Below are positions 54,809 to 63,840 of a stretch of 64,000 nucleotides of DNA, in pieces. The stretch's first letter is position 1, and each line of letters starts with the position of its first letter. The position numbers and the translations under genes were made by a program. Under the pieces are notes generated by a model. It was not told the origin of the DNA and made no database searches. It was given only the letters and a program-made list of their open reading frames with translations. The stretch lies in assembly GCA_002282015.1 (NCBI GenBank), contig NCIJ01000001.1, positions 248,001 through 312,000 of the forward strand. The letters run 5' to 3'. The stretch comes from Sulfuricurvum sp. 17-40-25 (lineage in GTDB: Bacteria; Campylobacterota; Campylobacteria; Campylobacterales; Sulfurimonadaceae).

Positions 54809-57564
54809 GCGCCAACTACCGAAGCACAACGTTCACATGCTGTCTCTTCATCAACGCTATGATATTTCCAACAACGTGGACATTTCGCTTTGGTAGCGCG
54901 GGCAATGTTAAATGTATCCCCTTCGATTTCAAAGGTTCCTAGAATATCCTTAAGTTCACAAGCACACCATTTAGAGATGACCAAAAACTCTTCGATATCT
55001 GCTTTTTTAGCAGATGCTGCACACGTTGACTTCGTAGAGATCACTAATTCGAGCGTATTTTTAATTATTTTCTCTTTTTTCAATCCATCAACGACTTCAT
55101 TGAACTTTTCACGAATCACATTCATCGTTGTATAGTCCCAATCGCTTTGCACAGGGTCGATAGAGCTGTACGTGATATCAAAAATATCACTGGCATCCCC
55201 GCGTAAGATTGCAGGAGCATTCTCAAAAATCTCATCCGCTGTGTAGGTCAAAATAGGTGCAATCAAGCCCAGCATAGAGCGAGCAATAATCGCCATCGCA
55301 CTCTGAGATGAACGACGTTCAATCGAATCTTTAGCATCACAGTACATACGATCTTTGGTGATATCGATGTAGACACCGCTTAGTTCATTTACAATGAAAT
55401 AGTTCAAACCGCTCATACCATGAACGAAGTTGTACTCACCGAAAAGACGATGCGTTTCATCAAATACTTCTTTAGCTTTAGAAACGATCCATTTATCGAT
55501 CTCACCCATCTCACTGTAGGGGATAATGCTCTCCAGTCCGTCAATATTTGCCAACATAATACGAAAGGTATTACGTAATTTACGGTATTGCTCGGAGGTT
55601 TGTTTGAGAATATTACCTGAGATCTTCAGATCGCCTTGGTAGTCGCTCATTGCAACCCACAGACGCAAGATCTCTGAACCGTATTCTTTGAGTACCGAAT
55701 CAGGAGCAACAACATTCCCTTTTGATTTGGACATCTTCTCGCCCTTCTCATCCACAGTAAACCCGTGAGTCAGAAGTGCTTTATACGGTGCGATATGCTC
55801 TACTGCCGTACTGAGGAAAAGGGATGACTGGAACCATCCGCGGTGCTGATCGCTTCCCTCGATGTACAAATCAGCCTGATACGTTCCCGCATCGTAGTTA
55901 CGTGATTTTAGTACCGCATTCCAGGTCGAACCGCTGTCAAACCATACGTCCAAAATGTCGGTTACTTTTTCCAACTCATCCGCTTTATGAGGACATCCCG
56001 GATAGAGCAACTCAGGGATACTCATCGAGTACCATGCATCACTGCCGTGCATCTCAAAGATCATGGCTGTGAAGTTGAGGACTTTCTCGTCCAAAATCAC
56101 TTCACCCGTTTCTTTGACACGGAACAATGCGATAGGAACACCCCAGTCACGTTGACGAGAGATACACCAATCAGGACGATTTTCAACCATAGCATTAAGA
56201 CGGTTACGGCCTGTCTCAGGATAAAAAGCAGTTTTTGCCACTTCATCCAGAGCGATTTCACGCAATGTTTTTGTCTCACCCTCAGGCGTTCCATCGACAC
56301 TGATAAACCATTGCTTCGTCGCACGGAAGATCAATGGAGTGTGTGAGCGCCAACAGTGCGGATACGAGTGACGGAACTTCGAGACTTTAAGAACACTTGC
56401 CCCCAATAGCTCAATAATCGGCTCATTGGCTTTGAAAATATGCGTGCCGACAAACTCTTGCGGATTTGGAAGGAGTTTTTCCGTGACAACGGTATTGTCA
56501 TAACATCCCGTCTCATCGACTGGCATCACGACTTCGAGATTGTACACAAGCCCTATACGGTAGTCATCCTCACCATGTCCCGGTGCCGTGTGAACACAAC
56601 CCGAACCATTTTCCATTAAAACGTGCTCGCCCAGTACCAGATGAGAACCACGTCCATTGAGCGGATTGATGGCATACAGGTTTTCCAGTTTTTTCGCTTC
56701 GAATTTTTGGACGACGGCGCCCGTTACGACACCCTCTTCCAACATCGCTTCGTACCGTTTTTGCGCGACAATGTACCCATCAGCTGTACGTACATAGACC
56801 TCTTCTGGATGAAGTGAAATACCCGTATTTGCAGGCAGTGTCCACGGTGTCGTCGTCCAGATGACCATTGCGGCTTTGCCTTCGATTCCTGCACGTATTT
56901 TTGCTTCATCCGAAAGTTCAAACGCGACATAGATCGAATAGTCTTCTTTGTCTTCGTACTCAACTTCAGCTTCGGCAAGAGCCGTACGCTCAGCCCAGCT
57001 CCAATACACCGGCTTTGATCGCTCTATCAAAAGCCCTTTTTTCGCTACAGAACACAAAGTTCGGTAAATATTGGCTTCAAATCTATAATCCATCGTCAAA
57101 TACGGATTATCCCAATCCGCGATAACACCCAGTTTTTTGAATTCTTCACGCTGTATGTTCACGAATTCAGCTGCGTGAGCACGGCAAAGCTTACGGACTT
57201 CGGCCTTACTTAAAAGCTCTTTTTTTTGCTTTCCGCCCAGTTTTTTCTCAACTTGCTGCTCAATTGGAAGACCATGACAATCCCAGCCCGGAGTAAAACG
57301 GACTGATTTGCCGTTAAAATAGTTGTATTTGACGATAATGTCTTTGAGAATCTTGTTAAGTGCATGCCCGATGTGCGTATGCCCATTTGCATACGGAGGA
57401 CCATCATGCAGAGTAAAGGTAGGTGCACCTTTACGATTTTTTTTCATTTTGCCATAAATATCTTTGGCAATCCACGCAGCATAACGTTGTGGCTCATTGT
57501 TCACTAGATTTCCGCGCATCGGAAATTGTGTTTGAGGTAGTAGGAGGGTATCTTTGTAATCCAT
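54805..57564 (-). CDS. ileS: Isoleucyl-tRNA synthetase
   Basis: 919 residues from ATG 57564, where AAGGGATAAG fits; a longer open frame to 57633 would overlap the divergent gene's leader. HIGH motif as GHTHIGHALN near 60, editing domain (about 200-390), KMSKS in GEKMSKSKGN near 597, and C-terminal zinc cysteines CPRCWKY and CERC. It charges tRNA(Ile) and edits valine. First gene of a nine-gene minus-strand run. Confidence 0.96.
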   Translation of the reverse strand: MDYKDTLLLPQTQFPMRGNLVNNEPQRYAAWIAKDIYGKMKKNRKGAPTFTLHDGPPYANGHTHIGHALNKILKDIIVKYNYFNGKSVRFTPGWDCHGLPIEQQVEKKLGGKQKKELLSKAEVRKLCRAHAAEFVNIQREEFKKLGVIADWDNPYLTMDYRFEANIYRTLCSVAKKGLLIERSKPVYWSWAERTALAEAEVEYEDKEDYSIYVAFELSDEAKIRAGIEGKAAMVIWTTTPWTLPANTGISLHPEEVYVRTADGYIVAQKRYEAMLEEGVVTGAVVQKFEAKKLENLYAINPLNGRGSHLVLGEHVLMENGSGCVHTAPGHGEDDYRIGLVYNLEVVMPVDETGCYDNTVVTEKLLPNPQEFVGTHIFKANEPIIELLGASVLKVSKFRHSYPHCWRSHTPLIFRATKQWFISVDGTPEGETKTLREIALDEVAKTAFYPETGRNRLNAMVENRPDWCISRQRDWGVPIALFRVKETGEVILDEKVLNFTAMIFEMHGSDAWYSMSIPELLYPGCPHKADELEKVTDILDVWFDSGSTWNAVLKSRNYDAGTYQADLYIEGSDQHRGWFQSSLFLSTAVEHIAPYKALLTHGFTVDEKGEKMSKSKGNVVAPDSVLKEYGSEILRLWVAMSDYQGDLKISGNILKQTSEQYRKLRNTFRIMLANIDGLESIIPYSEMGEIDKWIVSKAKEVFDETHRLFGEYNFVHGMSGLNYFIVNELSGVYIDITKDRMYCDAKDSIERRSSQSAMAIIARSMLGLIAPILTYTADEIFENAPAILRGDASDIFDITYSSIDPVQSDWDYTTMNVIREKFNEVVDGLKKEKIIKNTLELVISTKSTCAASAKKADIEEFLVISKWCACELKDILGTFEIEGDTFNIARATKAKCPRCWKYHSVDEETACERCASVVGA

Positions 57565-57679
57565 CTTATCCCTTAAAATATGCGTATAAAAGTGGCGAAT
57601 TATAGCTGTTTTGGGATTAATTTTTGCTGTCATATGGACAGCTATGCTATACTATCCTAAATTCATTATTGGGAAATAC

Positions 57680-58774
57680 ATGAAACGGGATATCATTTTT
57701 GTCGGCAATCGACTCACCCTCAATGAAGCGTACGAACGTTACATCTTACGAACACTCAAATCAACCCTGGCTACGATTGATTCTATTTCGTATTTTGATG
57801 AATCCGACAAGGGGTTGTTCCTCCATCTCGAAGAGCTCTTAAAGCACGAATCAAAAGTCGTTATTATCACTACAAAAAGTACTTTTACCATCGTTGGTAA
57901 ACTGCTCAGTACTGTAACGGCTGATAATCAAATTCTCAAAGAACAAATGCTCATCCCCTCTCGTGCGAGCATCATAGAAAACGGGAGTTATCTCCTTAAC
58001 TATAACGCTTCGGATATCAACGTTATTCAAGCACATGAAGGTAAACCCCTTCCGCAAATACTCATCGAAGATGAGCATCGTAATGCCGTCATTCATATTT
58101 TTAACGAAGACATTTCCAGTGCACAGACTCTTTTAGAACCCTTATCCCAAACATTTGATGTACGATTAGAATTCAGTGAGCTCATTGATGGGTGGCTGAA
58201 ACTCAAAATATACACACGCAAACATGGAAACCTCGCTCAATTCATCGCTTCTACCAAGGGGCTTATGAGTCATAAAGTTATCACAGCCGGTAATATCGCC
58301 GCCTTTATCATCGAACGCCTCCATAAAAGTAATAAGAAAATTTCCTTTGCTGAGAGTTGCAGTGGTGGTTTACTCGCCTATTATTTTACTGCTCACAGTG
58401 GTGCTTCATCGATGTATGAAGGTTCTCTTATCACGTATGATAATATTCTCAAAGCCAATTGGCTGGCCGTTGACGATGAATCGATTGAAATTCATGGTGC
58501 GGTGAGTGCTGATGTGGTCAACCAGATGTCTGAGGGAGCTATGAACGTCAGTTATGCCGATTATACACTTGCCATTAGCGGAATAGCAGGTCCAACAGGG
58601 GGGACAGAGACAAAACCCGTAGGAACCGTATACATCAGTGCACGTACCAAGACACAGGTCCATACAGAGCGATTTATGTTCCATGGAGACCGTCGATACA
58701 TTCAGGAACAAAGTGTTTTGATGGCCGTAAAAATGCTCATAAATAGCGATAAAGAATTGTTTTTTGCCCATTAA
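57680..58774 (+). CDS. CinA-family protein (nicotinamide-nucleotide amidohydrolase-like)
   Basis: 364 residues from ATG 57680 (GGGA upstream). The C-terminal part (about 220-360) is a clear CinA/PncC domain: FAESCSGGLLAYYFTAHSGAS, SGIAGPTGGTETKPVGTVY. The N-terminal part should be the MoCF-like (COG1058) half. Here it is poorly conserved, lacking clear nucleotide-binding motifs. PncC-type domains deamidate NMN. It is divergent from ileS, with 115 bases between the starts. Confidence 0.85.
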   Translation: MKRDIIFVGNRLTLNEAYERYILRTLKSTLATIDSISYFDESDKGLFLHLEELLKHESKVVIITTKSTFTIVGKLLSTVTADNQILKEQMLIPSRASIIENGSYLLNYNASDINVIQAHEGKPLPQILIEDEHRNAVIHIFNEDISSAQTLLEPLSQTFDVRLEFSELIDGWLKLKIYTRKHGNLAQFIASTKGLMSHKVITAGNIAAFIIERLHKSNKKISFAESCSGGLLAYYFTAHSGASSMYEGSLITYDNILKANWLAVDDESIEIHGAVSADVVNQMSEGAMNVSYADYTLAISGIAGPTGGTETKPVGTVYISARTKTQVHTERFMFHGDRRYIQEQSVLMAVKMLINSDKELFFAH

Positions 58775-58784
58775 CAAATTTAGC

Positions 58785-58813
58785 TTGACAATACAGCTCT
58801 TTTAGCCTATAAT
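58785..58813 (+). promoter_or_regulatory. Perfect sigma70 promoter for the tRNA operon
   Basis: TTGACA (58785-58790), a 17-base spacer and TATAAT (58808-58813), both exact consensus. Start of transcription would be near 58820, about 30 bases before tRNA-Lys. Typical of strongly expressed stable RNA. Confidence 0.85.
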
Positions 58814-58851
58814 TTCGCCCTCACAATCACCGCTTTTGGAGATTGATCGAG

Positions 58852-58927
58852 GTCCCGTTAGCTCAGCTGGTAGAGCATTTCACTTTTAATGAAGGGGTCG
58901 ATGGTTCGAATCCATCACGGGACACCA
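58852..58927 (+). tRNA. tRNA-Lys (anticodon TTT)
   Basis: 76 bases including encoded CCA. Acceptor GTCCCGT pairs with ACGGGAC, D-arm AGCTCAGCTGGTAGAGC, anticodon loop CTTTTAA with TTT, T-arm GGTTCGAATCC. First tRNA of the six-gene operon. Confidence 0.95.
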
Positions 58928-58945
58928 TGGTATATAGTTTTAAGT

Positions 58946-59021
58946 GACCCTTTCGTCTAGTGGCCAAGGACATTATCACTTCATGGTAAGAACAGAGGTT
59001 CAAATCCTTTAGGGGTCGCCA
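58946..59021 (+). tRNA. tRNA-Glu (anticodon TTC)
   Basis: 76 bases with CCA. Acceptor GACCCTT pairs with AGGGGTC (one G-U), anticodon stem TTATC/GGTAA around ACTTCAT with TTC. T-loop TTCAAAT. The D-arm CGTCTAGTGGCCAAGGACA is typical of bacterial tRNA-Glu. Confidence 0.93.
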
Positions 59022-59038
59022 CTTGTTCAAAAAGACAT

Positions 59039-59114
59039 GGGAGTTTAGCTCAGTTGGTAGAGCGCTACCCTTACAAGGTAGATGTCACAAGTTCGAGTCT
59101 TGTAATTCCCACCA
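59039..59114 (+). tRNA. tRNA-Val (anticodon TAC), copy 1
   Basis: 76 bases with CCA. Acceptor GGGAGTT/AATTCCC (one G-U), anticodon stem CTACC/GGTAG around CTTACAA, T-arm ACAAGTTCGAGTCTTGT. Identical to the copy at 59227. Confidence 0.95.
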
Positions 59115-59127
59115 TTAGTCAAAATGT

Positions 59128-59204
59128 GCAGCCGTAGTTCAGTTGGTTAGAACGCCTGCCTGTCACGCAGGAGGTCGCGAGTTCGAGTCTCGTCGGCTGC
59201 GCCA
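59128..59204 (+). tRNA. tRNA-Asp (anticodon GTC), copy 1
   Basis: 77 bases with CCA. Acceptor GCAGCCG/CGGCTGC, anticodon stem CCTGC/GCAGG around CTGTCAC with GTC, T-arm GCGAGTTCGAGTCTCGT. Identical to the copy at 59316. Confidence 0.95.
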
Positions 59205-59226
59205 TTTTAGTTTCTTATTACTCTTC

Positions 59227-59302
59227 GGGAGTTTAGCTCAGTTGGTAGAGCGCTACCCTTACAAGGTAGATGTCACAAGTTCGAGTCTTGTAATTCCCAC
59301 CA
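59227..59302 (+). tRNA. tRNA-Val (anticodon TAC), copy 2
   Basis: 76 bases, identical in every position to the copy at 59039-59114, 22 bases after tRNA-Asp copy 1. Confidence 0.95.
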
Positions 59303-59315
59303 TATACATAGTTGT

Positions 59316-59392
59316 GCAGCCGTAGTTCAGTTGGTTAGAACGCCTGCCTGTCACGCAGGAGGTCGCGAGTTCGAGTCTCGTCGGCTGCGCCA
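59316..59392 (+). tRNA. tRNA-Asp (anticodon GTC), copy 2
   Basis: 77 bases, identical to the copy at 59128-59204. Last tRNA of the operon. No clear terminator follows in 59393-59467. Confidence 0.95.
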
Positions 59393-59467
59393 CATCATCT
59401 CTCACTCATATCGTTATCAACATATCATTTCACTCTTTATTCATATATGCTCAGTAATCAATCCCAT

Positions 59468-59656
59468 TCAATGAGTTGCTATATTGCCTCTAGGATATGT
59501 TTTTGGCTTAAAACGAACCTCTTTTTTCTTTACCTCTTTTGTATCAGCCTTTACAACTTCTTTTATCACTTTTTTTTCTTTGTTACTTTTATCTTTGATC
59601 CCGTCAGCTGCAAATACTGCTGTGACCAACAATGCTAATACGATTATTTTACTCAC
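59468..59656 (-). CDS. Small Lys-rich secreted protein
   Basis: 62 residues. Signal peptide SKIIVLALLVTAVFA, with cleavage likely before ADG. The mature 45 residues are very basic (KDKSNKEKKVIKEVV, KEVKKKEVRFK) with no Cys and one His at the end. GTG at 59656 is preceded by GGAGG at ideal spacing, which supports real translation. It is downstream of the metal permease and may be part of that operon. The function is unknown. Confidence 0.7.
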   Translation of the reverse strand: MSKIIVLALLVTAVFAADGIKDKSNKEKKVIKEVVKADTKEVKKKEVRFKPKTYPRGNIATH

Positions 59657-59690
59657 TTTATACCTCCAATTTTAATCTGCATGTAAAAAT

Positions 59691-60761
59691 TTACGAACAA
59701 CAGGAACCACCACCACAGCTTTTATCCGTTTTTTGAAACCATCCGCTCATAAAGTTCCATCCTATAAGTCCCAGCATCATCACCGCAGCACTTTCTTGAA
59801 GCAGACCATGATTCTCATTCATATCCACATTCATCCCGACACTTAGAGAATCAAATCCTATATCTATCAATGCCCCAAACACAATACTTCCCCCAAGAAT
59901 AACGCCCAGATAGACGATTAGCGCTCGCATGCCTAGCATCGACTTGACCACTCCCATCGTAACGGTATTCGTCGCAGGCCCTGCGCTTAAAAAGATAAAA
60001 GCAGCTCCAGGAGATACACCTGCTAAAATTAACGATGCGGCAATCGGTAAAGATGCCGTTGCGCACACATACATCGGTGCTGCAATCGCTACTGCAATAA
60101 TATATCCAAGAAGACGATTATCCCCAAAAAATTGCTGTAAATTTGTAGGCATCGCAGCTGTGATAAATGCGCCAATAAGAAGACCCCAAAAAAGGGGTTT
60201 ACTAAAACTTCCTAAAAGGGTACCAAAACCATAATGAAATACATCATACAAGGAAAATTTATTTTGTTTTTTATCCGTATTTTCAAAAGAAACTTTTGGA
60301 GAAGAAGCAGGTGCAGTTGCACTAAACGAAAAAGCTTTTTTGGGTTTTATAAGCTCTTTAGGCTCAAAAATATTCATCAGTAATCCTGCTGCAATAGCGA
60401 TAATCACTGAACTGACAACACGGTAGAGGGTAAATACTCCTCCAAACATACCAAAGGTTGCCAAAATCGAATCTACTCCAGTGATGGGTGTGGATATCAA
60501 AAAAGAAAGAGTCGCCCCTTTGGAAGCACCGTTGCGTTGAAGTGTTGCGGCAAAAGGGATAACACTGCATGAGCACAATGGCAAAGGCGCTCCATAGAGT
60601 GCCGCTTTATAGACACTGCCTTGCGTATTCTTCCCTAGATGTTTTTGTATCCATTCTTCACGAATAAACTGATGTAAAACACCTGCGGCTAATAAACCAA
60701 ACAAGATGTAAATACCCATATCAACACTTAATCCCCAAAATGCTTCTAGGAGAGCTTCCAT
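59691..60761 (-). CDS. SO_0444-type Cu/Zn efflux permease (DUF318/ArsP-like)
   Basis: 356 residues from ATG 60761 (AAAGG upstream). Eight to ten membrane helices; PLPLCSCSVIPFAATLQRNG near 60 and FLISTPITGVDSIL near 90 are the family motifs, with Cys residues that may carry metal or thiol chemistry. The C-terminus ends in a Cys-rich CGGGSCCS. Family annotation suggests copper/zinc export from the cytoplasm. It is 67 bases after the multicopper oxidase on the same strand, giving a metal-resistance context. Confidence 0.85.
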   Translation of the reverse strand: MEALLEAFWGLSVDMGIYILFGLLAAGVLHQFIREEWIQKHLGKNTQGSVYKAALYGAPLPLCSCSVIPFAATLQRNGASKGATLSFLISTPITGVDSILATFGMFGGVFTLYRVVSSVIIAIAAGLLMNIFEPKELIKPKKAFSFSATAPASSPKVSFENTDKKQNKFSLYDVFHYGFGTLLGSFSKPLFWGLLIGAFITAAMPTNLQQFFGDNRLLGYIIAVAIAAPMYVCATASLPIAASLILAGVSPGAAFIFLSAGPATNTVTMGVVKSMLGMRALIVYLGVILGGSIVFGALIDIGFDSLSVGMNVDMNENHGLLQESAAVMMLGLIGWNFMSGWFQKTDKSCGGGSCCS

Positions 60762-60828
60762 TTTATAACCTTTAGATAAAAACAATAACCATTATCGAAT
60801 TATCCTTTTTTACCCTTAACTAGCCCTT

Positions 60829-62172
60829 TTATCTTTTTTCTGCCACAGTCCCTGAAGGATGTTGATACCAGCCTGGATCGGAGTAATCTCCTTTTGGCTG
60901 ATTTTTACGCACCTTTACCAACGTAAACATTCCCCCCATCTCGATAGGACCAAATGGGCCCTGACCACTCATCATCGGCAACGTATTTTCAGGCAAGGCC
61001 ATTCCCATCTCTGCCATGTCACTCATCTCTGCCATGCCGTTTTTGCCCATGGGCATATACATATAGTCAGGCAGTAAATCACTGATCTTTTCCGCCAAAT
61101 CATCTTGTTTTACTCCGATCATATTGGGAACTTGATGTCCCATAGGTCCCATCGTGTGATGCGATTTATGGCAATGAATAGACCAATCCCCCTCGTGCTT
61201 CGCTACAAATTCTATTGCTCTCATCTGTCCTACCGCCACATCGGTGGTCACTTCAGGCCAACGTGCACTTTTGGGTACCCATCCGCCATCGGTACAGGTC
61301 ACCTCAAACGTATGCCCATGCATGTGAATAGGATGATTTGTCATGGTGAGGTTTCCCACACGGATACGTACCCGATCCCCAACACGTACATTCATCGAAT
61401 CAATTCCCGGAAAGACACGAGAGTTAAACGTCCAGAGGTTAAACTCGGTCATGGTCGAGGGATTTGGGGTATAGGTACCCGGAGCAATGTCGTAACTCGC
61501 CAGCATAAAACAAAAATCCCGATCGACGCGGTGTTCTTTTGGATTTTTAGGATGGATCACAAACATACCCATCGCCCCCATCGCCATTTGCACCATCTCA
61601 TCAGCATGAGGATGATACATAAACGTACCGCTTTGCACTAAGGTAAACTCATACACGAACGTCTCACCAGGCGCAATCTGAGGCTGAGTCAGTCCCCCTA
61701 CCCCATCCATACCATTAGGCAGTATCAACCCATGCCAATGGATCGTTGTGTGTTCAGGCAATTTATTCGTGACGATAAGACGGACACGATCCCCCTCAAC
61801 CGCTTCAATAGTAGGTCCGGGTGACGTACCGTTATATCCCCAGCAATTCACGACCATCCCAGGTGAGAACTCACGCACCACTGGCTCGGCGATCAGATGA
61901 AACTCTTTAACCCCCTCTTTCATCTCATAAGGCAATGTCCAGCCATTGAGTGTCACAACAGGATTATAGTTTTTCCCCTCATGCGGTGTAATAACGGTAG
62001 CAGGTGAAAGAACACGCTTGGGATCTTCGACCATTGTCAGCTGTCGTTTTGGTGAGGAGTGTTCACCATGTCCTCCATGATCGTGTTCTTGTGCTTTGAG
62101 TGAAGCTCCCAAACCAGCAGATGCCAGTAATGTCGCACCAAGCCCTAAAAAATCTCGTCTATTTTGTCCCAT
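60829..62172 (-). CDS. Tat-exported multicopper oxidase (CopA/CueO-like)
   Basis: 447 residues from ATG 62172. Twin-arginine leader QNRRDFLGLGATLLASAG, then a His-rich stretch (EHDHGGHGEHSS). Copper ligands: TTIHWHGLILP, GTFMYHPHADE, HPIHMHGHTFEV and SIHCHKSHHTMGPMGHQ with the type-1 Cys. A Met-rich loop near 360-420 (MYMPMGKNGMAEMSDMAE) could bind Cu(I). It likely oxidises Cu(I) in the periplasm. It overlaps the TolC-like gene by 14 bases. Confidence 0.92.
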   Translation of the reverse strand: MGQNRRDFLGLGATLLASAGLGASLKAQEHDHGGHGEHSSPKRQLTMVEDPKRVLSPATVITPHEGKNYNPVVTLNGWTLPYEMKEGVKEFHLIAEPVVREFSPGMVVNCWGYNGTSPGPTIEAVEGDRVRLIVTNKLPEHTTIHWHGLILPNGMDGVGGLTQPQIAPGETFVYEFTLVQSGTFMYHPHADEMVQMAMGAMGMFVIHPKNPKEHRVDRDFCFMLASYDIAPGTYTPNPSTMTEFNLWTFNSRVFPGIDSMNVRVGDRVRIRVGNLTMTNHPIHMHGHTFEVTCTDGGWVPKSARWPEVTTDVAVGQMRAIEFVAKHEGDWSIHCHKSHHTMGPMGHQVPNMIGVKQDDLAEKISDLLPDYMYMPMGKNGMAEMSDMAEMGMALPENTLPMMSGQGPFGPIEMGGMFTLVKVRKNQPKGDYSDPGWYQHPSGTVAEKR

Positions 62173-63499
62173 TACTATCACCACCCAATACATATTCTAA
62201 ATCGGCTTGCGCCTTGTTATATTCCCCTGCAAAGACGAGCGATTGCATTTTAGCTTCGCTGTAACGACGTTGATCTTCTAAAAGTTCATACACCCCATCG
62301 AGCATACCGTTATAAAACAACTTTGTTTCCTCTAATATTTGTTGATTCACGGGGACAATTACGTCACTTGCTTCAACCGCTTTATCATGAGTATAACGTG
62401 ACGCTGCATACGATTCTCGTACTTGCGATCGAATGTTTACTGCCATTTCATAGAGATGATGTACTTTTTGATTATACGTTGCTTGCGCTTTTGCTACACG
62501 TCCCTGCCCAAAATCAAAGATAGGAATCGGAATTTTTATCCCAAAAGTGTTGAATCTCTGGCTATCCGTCTCTTTTTCACTTTCAGCCGATAATTCAATC
62601 TCATTCAGTAATCGGGTATTTTGGGTGTACCCAGCATCTCGTGCGGCATAATCTACCGCTTTTATGGCAGCATTCATGTCTAAACGCTTCTTAATAGCTC
62701 TTGTCTCCAACCCTTTGTCATCCGATGTCGGGGTTCCAAGTCCTAGAGGTGTGTTATCTAAGGTGTAGTTTGTTTGATTACCATAGAGACCCAAAATTCG
62801 GTTCAACATTTCACGCGCCATCACATTTTCACGATTGAGATCCATTGCTTCAAGCCGTGCATGAGCATAGGTATCTTGTATTTTGAGTAAGTTCCGTTTT
62901 GAGAGATTCCCCGCCGTATACTGACGAATCGCTAACTGGATAGAGGCTTCATGTGATTTCAACAAGTTAGTATATAAAGCCAACTTTTCTTGCGCTACAA
63001 AAGCATCAATGTAGGCTTTTTTAACCTCTCTTACCGTTCGTAAGACTTCATCCCCTACGCTAAATCGGGTCTCTTCCAACGCCACACCGCTAAGGTCTCT
63101 GCGAAGCGGTATCCAAAGAAGGTCCAAGAGTGCAACATCCAGACTTAACGTCGATCGTGTTACACCACCGGCATGTCCAATTGAGTAGCCTAATAACGGA
63201 TTACTCATCAGCCCAGCTTGTACCAGTTCACTTTGAGCCAGCCCGATTTGCGCATAGGTTTGCTGTAACGAGCGGTTATTGATCAGTGCTATGTGTACTG
63301 CAGTGTCTTGGCTTAGAGGTTTTACGAGAAGATCATTCACACTTTCACGTACTATCGCAGCTTCTTGGGGTGTTTTGATCCATTGAAGCTCTTTGGAGGT
63401 CTCTTTTTTGACACCGTTAAATACATCGTTTTGAGAAATCGTTGAACAGCCTGAAAGAACTAAAAGAGCTATAACCGAATATAAAATTTCTTTCTTCAT
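62159..63499 (-). CDS. TolC-family outer membrane lipoprotein
   Basis: 446 residues. Lipoprotein signal ending VLSGCSTIS, then the two TolC repeats: SELVQAGLMSNPLLGYSIG near 90 and long amphipathic helices (about 120-240 and 300-440). It would form an outer-membrane channel. No RND pump or periplasmic adaptor is in the window, so its partner is unclear; its neighbours are copper genes. It overlaps both flanking genes. Confidence 0.9.
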   Translation of the reverse strand: MKKEILYSVIALLVLSGCSTISQNDVFNGVKKETSKELQWIKTPQEAAIVRESVNDLLVKPLSQDTAVHIALINNRSLQQTYAQIGLAQSELVQAGLMSNPLLGYSIGHAGGVTRSTLSLDVALLDLLWIPLRRDLSGVALEETRFSVGDEVLRTVREVKKAYIDAFVAQEKLALYTNLLKSHEASIQLAIRQYTAGNLSKRNLLKIQDTYAHARLEAMDLNRENVMAREMLNRILGLYGNQTNYTLDNTPLGLGTPTSDDKGLETRAIKKRLDMNAAIKAVDYAARDAGYTQNTRLLNEIELSAESEKETDSQRFNTFGIKIPIPIFDFGQGRVAKAQATYNQKVHHLYEMAVNIRSQVRESYAASRYTHDKAVEASDVIVPVNQQILEETKLFYNGMLDGVYELLEDQRRYSEAKMQSLVFAGEYNKAQADLEYVLGGDSNGTK

Positions 63500-63705
63500 C
63501 TCGCTTGTCCAAGTCCTGTAGTATTTTGATCTTCTTGCTGAATTTTTGACTCATCAATGAGATTTACAGTAGGTGATATGGGAATATAAACTACTTTTCC
63601 GTCTTGTGCTTTTAGCGATGAGGGTTCATGAACTTCATTTCCTGTTGCAAAAGCAGTAAATACACCTAAAGTCATTAGGAGCAGTGTAAAAAACAGCCGA
63701 TACAT
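63496..63705 (-). CDS. Small secreted protein at the head of the copper cluster
   Basis: 69 residues from ATG 63705 with AAGGA upstream. Signal peptide (MYRLFFTLLLMTLGVFTAFA), then a short polar region (VVYIPISPTVNLIDESKIQQ) with no Cys and one His. It shares ATGA with the TolC-like gene, so it is part of the operon. Function unknown. A longer open frame from 63771 has no ribosome site. Confidence 0.72.
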   Translation of the reverse strand: MYRLFFTLLLMTLGVFTAFATGNEVHEPSSLKAQDGKVVYIPISPTVNLIDESKIQQEDQNTTGLGQAR

Positions 63706-63762
63706 AGTAATCCTTTTTACATCAAATATAGGCAAAGTGTAACATGAAACGCTCCATTTGTT

Positions 63763-63779
63763 GTTAATCAAAAATTAAC
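63763..63779. promoter_or_regulatory. Short inverted repeat in the copper cluster/lemA divergent gap
   Basis: GTTAAT and ATTAAC are separated by CAAAA in the 135-base gap between divergent genes. It could be an operator. The half-sites are short, so chance is possible. Confidence 0.3.
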
Positions 63780-63840
63780 GCATTATTCCTTCTTTAGGAA
63801 AACTTTCTTAAAATAGAGGAATATTTCACAAGGAACTCAT

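Larger units (their letters stand above)
59039..59392 (+). repeat. Tandem duplication of a Val-Asp tRNA unit
   Basis: Two units of 166 bases (59039-59204 and 59227-59392). The tRNA parts are identical and both internal spacers are 13 bases long but differ in sequence, so either the duplication is old with conversion acting on the tRNAs, or only the tRNAs are under selection. Confidence 0.85.

Noticed and set aside
59143-59325. 60-codon plus-strand open frame across the tRNAs
   Set aside because: It reads through tRNA-Asp and tRNA-Val sequence and is an artefact of the tRNA operon.
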